Assembly (NCBI GenBank): GCA_964462135.1
Contig: CAYWWK010000021.1
Location: 1-39,941 of the forward strand
DNA length: 39,941 nucleotides
Direction of reading: 5' to 3'
Source of the DNA: MGBC163016 sp964462135
GTDB taxonomy: Bacteria > Actinomycetota > Coriobacteriia > Coriobacteriales > Eggerthellaceae
In this document: piece after piece, positions 15,814 to 22,741 of the stretch
Layout: every line of letters begins with the position of its first letter
Position numbering within the stretch: the first letter of the stretch is position 1
The notes under the pieces: generated by a model
The model's database searches: none
The model's input: the letters and a program-made list of their open reading frames with translations, nothing else
What the model was told of the DNA's origin: nothing
Position numbers and translations under genes: made by a program

Positions 15814-16335
15814 TTGGATATCCAAGAAGCCATAGAAGCCTGCGAATTCGATTGCGTGGGCACGTGTGCCGCCTCTGAGCTTCAGGCTCAGGAGGCGGTA
15901 CGTGAGATGTGCGCCTCGGGGCACTGTCAGATATACGGCACGAATTGGGCCTGCCCGCCCCATTGCGGCACTCTCGAAAGTTTCCAAGAGGCCTTCGACA
16001 GCAGATCCCGATGTTGGGTGCTTCAGACCGTCATGGAATTGGAGGATGAATTCGACGGCGAGACGATGATGGAAGCCTCAGAGGTTCATCAGGCGCGTAT
16101 CCATAGGCTGTCTGGACTTTTGGAAGACACGCCTGAAGCCATGCTCCTCTCGGCAGGCACCTGCAGCATCTGCCCCACCTGTACCTGTCCCGATGAGCCT
16201 TGTCGATTCCCTGGCCGCAGGCTGGTCTCCATGGAATCGGCGGGACTTATGGTGAACGACGTGTGCATCAGCGCGGGCATTCCCTACAACCATGGGAAGA
16301 ACAAGATAGCCTATACGGGATGCCTGGTTCTATGA
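15814..16335 (+). CDS. DUF2284 cysteine-rich putative metal-binding protein
   Basis: Begins with TTG 15814, 6 bases after the methyltransferase stop. The product has 173 aa and is very rich in cysteine. Clusters occur near the N-terminus (C10, C14, C18), in GTNWACPPHCG and in CSICPTCTCPDEPCRFPG, and a last cysteine is in TGCLVL. This spacing is typical of DUF2284 proteins, which are thought to bind metal or Fe-S clusters and are often found with corrinoid methyltransferases. Its stop overlaps the next gene's start (ATGA at 16332-16335), showing translational coupling with the RACo-like activator. A role in electron supply or metal handling for corrinoid activation is inferred. Confidence 0.88.
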   Translation: MDIQEAIEACEFDCVGTCAASELQAQEAVREMCASGHCQIYGTNWACPPHCGTLESFQEAFDSRSRCWVLQTVMELEDEFDGETMMEASEVHQARIHRLSGLLEDTPEAMLLSAGTCSICPTCTCPDEPCRFPGRRLVSMESAGLMVNDVCISAGIPYNHGKNKIAYTGCLVL

Positions 16336-17867
16336 CGCGAACGCTCAAGCTGGTCCCTCAGCAGGGCGAAACCGTACTCGAAACGCTTCGGCGGGAAGGG
16401 GTGAGCCTTGCTTCACCCTGTGGTGGGGCGGGTACCTGTGGCAAATGCCGTGTTGCTCTTCGCAGGCCGGACGGCACGATTGAGGAAGTTCTGGCATGTC
16501 AAGAGCCTGCGATGCCTGGCATGGAAGCGCTCTTGCCGAAGGACGTTTCGGAGGATGGCGATGTCATGGACGTCGTCCTGCAGGGTTCTCAAGTGGTCGA
16601 AGCGTGGGTGGCAGATGAAGCAGACGGGTTTGGGCTTGCCATTGATGTGGGCACGACCACCCTTGCCTGTCGATTGCTCGATCTGCATACCGGCAACGTT
16701 TTGGCAAGCAGCGGCTTGGCGAACCCGCAGCGCGGCTTCGGAGCCGATGTCATCTCGCGTATCACGGCGGTAGGCGCAGGGCATCTCGATGCATTGCAAA
16801 CTGCAGTGAACGAGGGGATCGTGCAGCTGGTTCACGACATGTTGGAACAAGCCGGCGTTTCCGCAAACAAGGTGAACCGGGTTTCCCTGGCAGGGAATAC
16901 CGTCATGGAGCATCTGGCTTGCGGGATTGATCCGACGCCTATCGGTTCGGCTCCGTTCACGCCACCGATGCTGTTCGGAGAGGATCAACCGCTTCAGGCG
17001 CTTGCAAATTTGGGCTGCGGTGTCCAAGAGGCATTCTTCCTGCCATGCGTGGCGGGGTATGTGGGTGGAGACATCACCGCTGACATCCTCAGTCTGGGGA
17101 TGACCCGGTCAGATAAACCGCATCTGCTTGCTGATTTGGGAACGAACGGTGAGATGGCCTTGAGCGGTCCAAGTGGATTAATCTGCTGCGCCACGGCCGC
17201 TGGTCCTGTCTTCGAAGGCGCCAACATCACCTTCGGTATGCCGGCGTATCCAGGTGCCATATCGAAGGCGGCTGTCGAGGATGGGACATTGCACATTGAG
17301 ACCATCAACGGGGAACCGGCGAAGGGCATCTGTGGATCAGGCCTCATAGACGTGCTGGCACTCTTGTTGGATGCAGGCATCGTTGAGGAGAGCGGCCTCA
17401 TGCTGGAAGCCGATGAGGTGGAAGGCAAGCTGCCGTATGGCTTGGCCTTGCGTTTGGAGGAATATGATGGTGCACCCGCCTTTTGGGTTGCTCCCCATAT
17501 TGCCGTCACTCAGCGGGATGTGCGCAACGTGCAGCTGGCGAAGGCAGCCATAACAGCCGGGATAGGCACGCTCGTGCAAGAGAGCGGTTTGTCGATGAGC
17601 GATATCGCGCGCTTCGATATAGCGGGCGGTCTTGGCCAGAAGCTGAACCTGCGCAATGCCGCCCGCGTGGGACTCTTTCCTGAGGAGTTGCTGGGAGTGG
17701 CGCGAAGCGTGGGCAATGCAGCCGTGGAAGGGGCTGCCTGCGCATTGATCAGCTCAGCGGCACGAGAGGCTTCCGTGGACATCGCACAGCATGCCACCTA
17801 TCTTGAGCTTTCCACCAGCAGTGCTTTCAACGAGCGCTATTTGGAAGCCATGGAGTTTCCTGACTGA
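16332..17867 (+). CDS. RACo-like reductive activator of corrinoid proteins ([2Fe-2S] ferredoxin plus ASKHA domain)
   Basis: The start is ATG 16332 in the ATGA overlap with DUF2284, giving 511 aa; the open frame reaches back to 16200 within that gene and is not the start. A plant-type [2Fe-2S] ferredoxin domain at residues 1-85 has ligands C30, C36, C39 and C56. A linker follows, then an ASKHA/DUF4445 domain with the phosphate loop AIDVGTTTLACRL (103-115), a second loop ADLGTNGEMAL and a late glycine-rich CGSGLIDVLA. Proteins of this type use ATP to reduce inactive cob(II)alamin on a corrinoid protein to cob(I)alamin. Its target corrinoid protein must be encoded elsewhere. Confidence 0.93.
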   Translation: MTRTLKLVPQQGETVLETLRREGVSLASPCGGAGTCGKCRVALRRPDGTIEEVLACQEPAMPGMEALLPKDVSEDGDVMDVVLQGSQVVEAWVADEADGFGLAIDVGTTTLACRLLDLHTGNVLASSGLANPQRGFGADVISRITAVGAGHLDALQTAVNEGIVQLVHDMLEQAGVSANKVNRVSLAGNTVMEHLACGIDPTPIGSAPFTPPMLFGEDQPLQALANLGCGVQEAFFLPCVAGYVGGDITADILSLGMTRSDKPHLLADLGTNGEMALSGPSGLICCATAAGPVFEGANITFGMPAYPGAISKAAVEDGTLHIETINGEPAKGICGSGLIDVLALLLDAGIVEESGLMLEADEVEGKLPYGLALRLEEYDGAPAFWVAPHIAVTQRDVRNVQLAKAAITAGIGTLVQESGLSMSDIARFDIAGGLGQKLNLRNAARVGLFPEELLGVARSVGNAAVEGAACALISSAAREASVDIAQHATYLELSTSSAFNERYLEAMEFPD

Positions 17868-17879
17868 CTTTGCAGGTTC

Positions 17880-19178
17880 CTATATTCGCGCACCCTTCTT
17901 CGGATAGACGAGGAAGGCGACTGCGAACGCCACCAGTTGCAACAGGATGCATCCGACGAATGCCACAGGATATCCCTGGCTTTCGATCAGGAAACCCCAG
18001 ATCACAGAGGATATGGCTCCGCTTATATCCACACCCAGCATGAACAACGCATTCGCCGCGCCCCAACGATCAGGAGGGGTGAGCTTCACGGCTATGGTCT
18101 GGTTCACCGGCAGCCCCAAACCCATGAATATCCCGAAGGGGATTCCGATGGCATAGAACAGCGGTTCAGTGAGTTCGCCGAAGAGATGCGTTCCGCAGCA
18201 GATAGCCAAGGTAAAGGCCGTGATGCCGCCCACCGCAGCGATACCCATGAGTCGAAGGGGCGGCGTGGAGTCCATGAAGCGCCCAGAGACGAGGCGCACT
18301 CCAATCATCACGATGGCCATGACGGTGTAGTACAACCCTGAGTTCGTCACCTCAAGCGAGTTCCCGAACGAGCCCATGTAGAAGACGTTGAAAGTGAACC
18401 CAGCAGACATGAAGACGATGACCGCGGTTCCGCGCAGGGCGGTGGGCTCGAAGATGGAATCCACCAGATTGCGCAGGCGGCTTCGCTGCGGATCACAGGC
18501 TTCTGCAGCGCCTTCGTCTGAGCCTGTCGGCTGCATCTGTTCCGCCTGCCTCTGCTCCCAGCGGACACGGTACTCTGACGTGGCCGGAAGCATCCGGGGG
18601 TCTTTCTCGTAGCGGCACAGCAATGTCAAGATGAGGAACAAGACGCTGCAGGAGATGAGGCCGAAATAGAGGTTCTCGGGAGGATTCGAAGAGACAAGGA
18701 ACAACGCAAGGGCGGGGCCGATGGCCATAGCGACAGCCTGTCCGAGTCCGGCATAGCCTATGCCTTCTCCCAGGCGCGTGAAGGGCAACACATCGGCGGC
18801 AGCCGTGTTCGCCGCTGTCGTTGCAGCTGAGAAGCCAATACCCTGCAAGGCACGCCATACGATGAAGAGGGCGCCGCTGTTGTCCGCAAGCGGGCCTACC
18901 GTTCCCACGAGCAGGAAGACAGCGCCGATGAGCATGGCGAATCGTCTGCCACGACGATCAACAATGGGACCGCAGAAGATGCGCATGACACCTGCTGCGA
19001 CGGAGAAGACCATGGCACCGATGCCGGCAAGGGCAACCGTTCCGCCAGTGCGCTCAAGGTAGACGGTAGATCCACAGTTCACCCCTTGACCTACCATGAA
19101 TGCGAAGAGGAGTGCCGCCAGAATGGTCACGAAGATAGGGGTCCAAAGCTTCTCTTTTGTTGAGGTGAGGGAGGTCAT
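17880..19178 (-). CDS. Major facilitator superfamily transporter
   Basis: Read on the minus strand from ATG 19178 (AGAGG just upstream); a start at 19202 would add 8 residues. The product has 432 aa with about 12 hydrophobic segments. The MFS motif A is seen as CGPIVDRRGRRFAML after the second helix. A charged cytoplasmic loop of about 55 residues lies between helices 6 and 7. It converges on the RACo operon and diverges from the homocysteine methyltransferase gene. Its substrate is unknown. Import of the methyl donor used by the neighbouring enzymes, or export of its demethylated product, is an inference from position. None of the three LysR-type palindromes precedes it. Confidence 0.85.
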   Translation of the reverse strand: MTSLTSTKEKLWTPIFVTILAALLFAFMVGQGVNCGSTVYLERTGGTVALAGIGAMVFSVAAGVMRIFCGPIVDRRGRRFAMLIGAVFLLVGTVGPLADNSGALFIVWRALQGIGFSAATTAANTAAADVLPFTRLGEGIGYAGLGQAVAMAIGPALALFLVSSNPPENLYFGLISCSVLFLILTLLCRYEKDPRMLPATSEYRVRWEQRQAEQMQPTGSDEGAAEACDPQRSRLRNLVDSIFEPTALRGTAVIVFMSAGFTFNVFYMGSFGNSLEVTNSGLYYTVMAIVMIGVRLVSGRFMDSTPPLRLMGIAAVGGITAFTLAICCGTHLFGELTEPLFYAIGIPFGIFMGLGLPVNQTIAVKLTPPDRWGAANALFMLGVDISGAISSVIWGFLIESQGYPVAFVGCILLQLVAFAVAFLVYPKKGARI

Positions 19179-19247
19179 GGCCTCTAGGATACCAGCAATC
19201 ATGCGATAGGATGGTCACAGAACGCAGTTGAAGGAGGTTGCACGGCT

Positions 19248-20159
19248 ATGACAGATGAACGGGATGAATTCCTGAAACGAGTGCTGGCTGGAGAGGCGAT
19301 ACTCATCGAGGATGGTGGCATGGGCACCATGCTTCAAGTCTGCGAAGATGAAGTGGCCCAGATGACTCCTGCCGAGGCGAACCTTCGCGCCGAGGACAGG
19401 GTTCGAGCGGTGCATACTGCCTATATGCAGGCTGGGTCGCAGCTTGTCATGGCGAACTCGTTCACGTCGAACGGCGTGAAGCTGGCAGATGCCCAGATGG
19501 CGGAGGAATCTACTCGGTCGGCCATGCGCATAGCCCAACGGGCGATCAGTGAAGCATGGGACGCTGCAAGCGGCTTTTGGCCTTTTCTGGCAGCGGATAT
19601 GGGGCCAACGGGCCAGCTGCTTGAGCCCTATGGGGACTTGGAGCCCGAAGAGGCGTTCGCAACCTACGCGGCCCAAGCAGTCTTGTTCAAGGAAGGGGGC
19701 GCTGAAATCGTCTGTGTCGAGACCATGACAGACTTGGAGGAGGCGCGCCAGGCCGTGGCGGCGGTGCGTTCGGTGCTCGACGTTCCCATCTTCGCCACGA
19801 TGTCCTTTCAGGCGAATGGGCATACGTTCATGGGAGTGACGCCTGAAGATGCCGTGGCAGGTTTGGTGGAGGAGGGAGCCAACGCGGTGGGCATCAATTG
19901 CTCGCTGGCGCCGCATGAGATGGTGGAGGTGGTGGCGCGCATGGCTGCGGTATCTTCCGTACCCATTATCGCGAAGCCCAACGCAGGCCTGCCGAAACTC
20001 GTTGAGGGACAGGCTGTCTACGATTTGCGTCCTGAGGATTTCGCTCGGCAGATGGAGGAGATTGTGAACGCTGGGGCCACCATTCTCGGCGGCTGCTGCG
20101 GTACCACCCCCGATCATATCCGCGCGTTGCGACAGAGGATGCGCGAGAGGCGGTTATGA
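19248..20159 (+). CDS. Stand-alone homocysteine S-methyltransferase domain protein
   Basis: ATG 19248 follows AAGGAGG at about 10 bases. The product has 303 aa and corresponds to the N-terminal homocysteine domain of MetH or to BHMT/MmuM. The zinc ligands are C218 in GINCSLAP and C283-C284 in GGCCGTTPDHI. The N-terminal LIEDGGMGTMLQ and the NSFTSNG motif are typical. No folate, cobalamin-binding or activation domain is attached. It would methylate homocysteine to methionine with a methyl group from a separate corrinoid protein or from S-methylmethionine. Its place in a corrinoid island favours the first. It ends inside the second operator palindrome (TGA 20157-20159). Confidence 0.9.
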   Translation: MTDERDEFLKRVLAGEAILIEDGGMGTMLQVCEDEVAQMTPAEANLRAEDRVRAVHTAYMQAGSQLVMANSFTSNGVKLADAQMAEESTRSAMRIAQRAISEAWDAASGFWPFLAADMGPTGQLLEPYGDLEPEEAFATYAAQAVLFKEGGAEIVCVETMTDLEEARQAVAAVRSVLDVPIFATMSFQANGHTFMGVTPEDAVAGLVEEGANAVGINCSLAPHEMVEVVARMAAVSSVPIIAKPNAGLPKLVEGQAVYDLRPEDFARQMEEIVNAGATILGGCCGTTPDHIRALRQRMRERRL

Positions 20160-20171
20160 ATTCAATTCAAG
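20155..20171. promoter_or_regulatory. Operator palindrome, copy 2 (upstream of the lipoprotein gene)
   Basis: TATGAAT-TCA-ATTCAAG matches copy 1 with two changes in the right arm and overlaps the stop codon of the preceding gene. Its centre, 20163, is 62 bases before TAGAAT at 20225, the same spacing as copy 3. A hairpin CCATCC/GGATGG occupies 20195-20210, between operator and -10. Confidence 0.65.
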
Positions 20172-20224
20172 AAGCTATGGACAGAATGAATAGCCATCCA
20201 GCAAGGATGGTGGCACCAACCCAG

Positions 20225-20230
20225 TAGAAT
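20225..20230 (+). promoter_or_regulatory. -10 element of the lipoprotein-adenosyltransferase operon
   Basis: TAGAAT at 20225-20230, with no good -35 (CAAGGA at 17 bases), as expected for an activator-dependent promoter. The TSS near 20237 excludes the upstream TTG at 20235 as translation start. Confidence 0.5.
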
Positions 20231-20261
20231 CTCCTTGTCCAACGAGAGAAGGGAAATGGGT

Positions 20262-20711
20262 ATGAAGAACAGCAAGGTGATGATGCGTCTGGTATCCATG
20301 ATGGCAGCGATAGCTTTGGTGGCAAGCCTTGGGCTTGCGGGGTGCTCTTCTGCGGCCAGCAGCTCATCGGCTGAAAGCAGCGCCAGCAGTGCCGCCGTCG
20401 AGGATCTGAGCATTCCCGTGACGGTCACCGTGTCTAGCCCGGGGGCTGACGAACAGGTCACCTATGAAGGTACCGTCAATGTGGCCGAAGGGGCCAGTGT
20501 CCTAGATGTGCTCCATGCCACCGGTCTTGAGGTGGATGAGCAGAAGAGCGAATACGGGATGTTCGTGAATGCCGTGGATGGTTTGGCGAACGAGGGCATG
20601 AAGGGCTGGACGTACACCGTCAATGGCGAGCAGGTCCAAACCTCTGCGGACAAGACCATCGTGAATGGCGACGATGCGGTGGAATGGTCATACATCGATA
20701 TGAGCGCCTAG
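20262..20711 (+). CDS. DUF4430 lipoprotein, probable cell-surface cobalamin-binding protein
   Basis: ATG 20262 has GAGAAGGG 8 bases upstream; ATG 20256 is too close to it. The product has 149 aa. Residues 1-27 are a lipoprotein signal with lipobox LAGC, so C28 would be lipidated. A Ser/Ala-rich tether follows. The last 95 residues are a DUF4430 domain, with a VLDVLHATGLEV helix, KGWTYTVNGEQV and GDDAVEWSYI. DUF4430 corresponds to the beta domain of intrinsic factor and transcobalamin. The gene lies 3 bases upstream of the cobalamin adenosyltransferase and under operator copy 2. Binding of cobalamin is inferred from family and context; other DUF4430 proteins may have different roles. Confidence 0.85.
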   Translation: MKNSKVMMRLVSMMAAIALVASLGLAGCSSAASSSSAESSASSAAVEDLSIPVTVTVSSPGADEQVTYEGTVNVAEGASVLDVLHATGLEVDEQKSEYGMFVNAVDGLANEGMKGWTYTVNGEQVQTSADKTIVNGDDAVEWSYIDMSA

Positions 20712-20714
20712 CCC

Positions 20715-21224
20715 ATGCATATCTATACGAGAAGCGGAGACGAGGGATGCACCTCCCTTGCATCGGGTGCGCGCATTTCAAAGGCGGATGTGCGGGTAGA
20801 GGCCTATGGCACTGTGGACGAGTTGCAAGCCCAGCTGGGCATGGCACGGGCGCTCATTCCAGAGAAGCAGGCCGCTGCCGACATCAGGCATGTGGAAGAG
20901 CGCCTCTATGACGCCATGGCCGAATTGGCTGACGGTTCAGGGAATGCCTGCATCACCGAAGAGGATGTGAAATGGATCGAAGGGCGCATAGACGAGTATG
21001 CACCCGAGCGCTTCTCATTCGTGGTCCCTGGTGAGAATGTGCCTTCAGCTGCCCTTCACGTTGCCCGTGCGGTAGCGCGGAGGTGCGAACGGCGTGTCGT
21101 GCAGCTTTCCCAGACAGAACCTGTGCGCCCCCTGCTGCTCACGTACCTCAATCGGATATCTGATTTCTGCTACGCCTTGGCCTGCTGGATGACCTTTACC
21201 ACCGATCAGGTGAACGAAGTGTAG
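20715..21224 (+). CDS. Cob(I)alamin adenosyltransferase, PduO type
   Basis: ATG 20715 lies 3 bases after the lipoprotein stop. The product has 169 aa. It carries the PduO hallmarks YTRSGDEGCTSL, VEAYGTVDELQAQLG, an RRCERRVV helix and YLNRISDFCYALA. It transfers the adenosyl group of ATP to cob(I)alamin, giving adenosylcobalamin, the usual ligand of the cobalamin riboswitch found downstream. Its stop codon TAG (21222-21224) is part of a GTAGCG repeat beginning at 21221. It shares a promoter with the DUF4430 lipoprotein, linking capture of B12 with its conversion to coenzyme. Confidence 0.96.
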   Translation: MHIYTRSGDEGCTSLASGARISKADVRVEAYGTVDELQAQLGMARALIPEKQAAADIRHVEERLYDAMAELADGSGNACITEEDVKWIEGRIDEYAPERFSFVVPGENVPSAALHVARAVARRCERRVVQLSQTEPVRPLLLTYLNRISDFCYALACWMTFTTDQVNEV

Positions 21225-21258
21225 CGTAAGACGTCACGCGACAGTGTGCGTCTTGCCC
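21221..21258. repeat. GTAGCGTAAG-type hairpin repeat that supplies a stop codon
   Basis: GTAGCGTAAGACGTCACGCG, then ACAGTGTGCGTCTTGCCC; AAGACG pairs with CGTCTT. It has the same layout as 13405-13442. The first bases overlap the TAG stop of the adenosyltransferase gene. Confidence 0.75.
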
Positions 21259-21281
21259 TGTGCACAATATGACAGGTTGAC

Positions 21282-21348
21282 CTAGCGTAAGGCTTCAGCC
21301 TTCGTCAGTTGCAGGTGGATGGCAATCGCAGGCTAAAGCCTGCGCTAC
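21282..21348. repeat. Double-hairpin palindromic repeat, degenerate copy 3
   Basis: TAGCGTAAGGCTTCAGCCTT (21283-21302), a spacer of about 22 bases, then the hairpin CGCAGGCTAAAGCCTGCG (21327-21344) and CTAC. It has the same order of parts as the 50-bp copy at 13334, with a longer spacer. A further remnant is ACCTACGCTGC near 21358-21368, and a perfect short hairpin lies at 21423-21438. Confidence 0.7.
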
Positions 21349-21462
21349 AACGGACGACCTACGCTGCAAAGGCAATGTAGATCGCACCTGGGTGGGGCAA
21401 GCCTGCGCTGCGGGTCTGTATCGCGAAGGAGCCTTCGCAGTGGGCAGTCCCTCAGGGTTCGT

Positions 21463-21479
21463 TATGAATTCAATTCATG
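21463..21479. promoter_or_regulatory. Operator palindrome, copy 3 (upstream of the B12 riboswitch operon)
   Basis: TATGAAT-TCA-ATTCATG differs from a perfect dyad at one base. Its centre, 21471, is 62 bases before the -10 TATACT at 21533. Confidence 0.75.
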
Positions 21480-21509
21480 CAGGCATGCATAAAAGCCATC
21501 ACTCTTTGC

Positions 21510-21538
21510 TTTCCTTCCCCATTTTCAATCCCTATACT
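21510..21538 (+). promoter_or_regulatory. Promoter of the cobalamin capture and uptake operon
   Basis: TTTCCT (21510-21515), a 17-base spacer and TATACT (21533-21538). The TSS near 21545 is immediately before the first paired base of the riboswitch. Confidence 0.6.
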
Positions 21539-21546
21539 GGCCTCAA

Positions 21547-21720
21547 TGGCTCTTTGGACTGCCAGGATGGCAGTGCTTGCAAGCCTCGGGGAATGCGGGT
21601 GAGAATCCCGCGCTATACCAGTAACCGTAAAGCCTTGGAATGCCTCCCGGGAAAGAGAGGACCCAAGCGAAGTCGGAACACCGAGCCACATGACCGGAGC
21701 CCTGGAAGAGAAGAGGTCAT
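21547..21720 (+). promoter_or_regulatory. Cobalamin riboswitch with a Shine-Dalgarno-sequestering hairpin
   Basis: P1 is formed by TGGCTC (21547-21552) and GAGCCA (21683-21688). The conserved core has GGGGAATGCGGGTGAGAATC, then CCAGTAACCGTAAAGCC and AAGCGAAGTCGGAACACC, matching the cobalamin-element consensus (GGGAA, GGTG..AATCC, CAACTGT-like, AGTCGGGA-ACC). Downstream, ATGACC (21690-21695) is complementary to GGTCAT (21715-21720), which covers the end of the AAGAGG ribosome binding site just before ATG 21723. No T run is seen, so control is probably at translation initiation. Ligand class (adenosyl- or aquo-/methylcobalamin) cannot be decided by eye. Confidence 0.93.
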
Positions 21721-21722
21721 CT

Positions 21723-22685
21723 ATGGGAGAACCGTCGGTTCCGACCACCCCTGTCTCAAAGGCGAAGAAGCGAAGATCTATCTACAACGCCATCATGGTG
21801 GCAGCCATCGTGCTCATAGCAATCGGGGCCATCCTGGGCGTTGGCTCACTGCAAGGTTGGTTCGATGCACCTGCATCCCAGGAAGCCGCCACCTATGATC
21901 AGGTAGAGGTGGTGGCCGAGGACAAGGTGGGCAACGTCAACATCGAACGGGCAGGTATAGCCTACGGGCTTGAGAATGGTGACAGGCTGCGCGATGGGGA
22001 CATCATCCAAACCCTCACAGGATCATCGGTCATCATCCGCTATGGCGACGTGTCCGAGGCCATCCCTGAGAAGTGCGAAGTTGCCATCCATATTGATGCA
22101 GAGACCAACAAGGTGAGCGTCGAATACCTGAACGCGCCTTCGTCGGGCGAAGGGGAGAGCTCAGCGGGTGAAGGCTCCTCGGGTGAGGCTGATGGTCAGG
22201 AACGCGCCTTGGAAGGCACGCTGGCTGCGGATGGCACCTCTGCATCCGGGACAGGTGGCACGGGTCAGGGAGGAGGCGCCTCATCGGCTGCTCACGTCCA
22301 AACCTGCACCATTCAGATCAGTTGCGCCAGCATCTTGGACAACCTTCAGAACCTTTCTGCAGGCAAGGACCGGTTCGTGCCTGCCAACGGCATCATCCTG
22401 GCCACGTCCACGGTGGCCTTCAATGAAGGGGACACCGTGTTCGACGTGCTCAAGCGCGCCTGTGATGCGGCAGGCATCCAGTTGGAATACTCCTGGACGC
22501 CAGCATATGGCAGCTATTACGTCGAGGGCATCAATCATCTCTACGAGTTCGACTGCGGCAATGAATCGGGTTGGAGATACCAGGTCAATGGTTGGTATCC
22601 GAATCATGGGTGTTCCAGCTACACCCTGAAGAATGGGGATGCCATCCAGTGGAACTACACCTGTACGGGGGCTGATCAGCAATGA
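21723..22685 (+). CDS. Membrane-anchored DUF4430 protein, first gene of the B12 uptake operon
   Basis: ATG 21723 follows the sequestered AAGAGG; a frame start at 21690 lies inside the riboswitch. The product has 320 aa. A basic N-terminus (KAKKRR) and one hydrophobic helix (about residues 19-47) place the rest outside. Residues 55-130 resemble a small beta domain of FecR-like type (IERAGIAYGLENGDRLRDGD). A low-complexity E/G/S linker follows. Residues 190-318 are a typical DUF4430 domain with YVEGINHLYEFDCG, ESGWRYQVNGW and CSSYTLKNGDAIQWNYTC, carrying several cysteines. It overlaps the next gene's possible upstream start by ATGA. A role in holding or passing on cobalamin near the membrane is inferred. 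Confidence 0.88.
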   Translation: MGEPSVPTTPVSKAKKRRSIYNAIMVAAIVLIAIGAILGVGSLQGWFDAPASQEAATYDQVEVVAEDKVGNVNIERAGIAYGLENGDRLRDGDIIQTLTGSSVIIRYGDVSEAIPEKCEVAIHIDAETNKVSVEYLNAPSSGEGESSAGEGSSGEADGQERALEGTLAADGTSASGTGGTGQGGGASSAAHVQTCTIQISCASILDNLQNLSAGKDRFVPANGIILATSTVAFNEGDTVFDVLKRACDAAGIQLEYSWTPAYGSYYVEGINHLYEFDCGNESGWRYQVNGWYPNHGCSSYTLKNGDAIQWNYTCTGADQQ

Positions 22686-22741
22686 CGAAGAGTGAATCCG
22701 TGGTTTTGAGTCATGAGGTTTCCAAGGGAGGGGTTATTCGT

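Noticed and set aside
14776..15987. 403-aa minus-strand frame opposite the corrinoid methyltransferase gene
   Set aside because: The plus-strand frame has the complete zinc-site family signature; the reverse frame is compositional.
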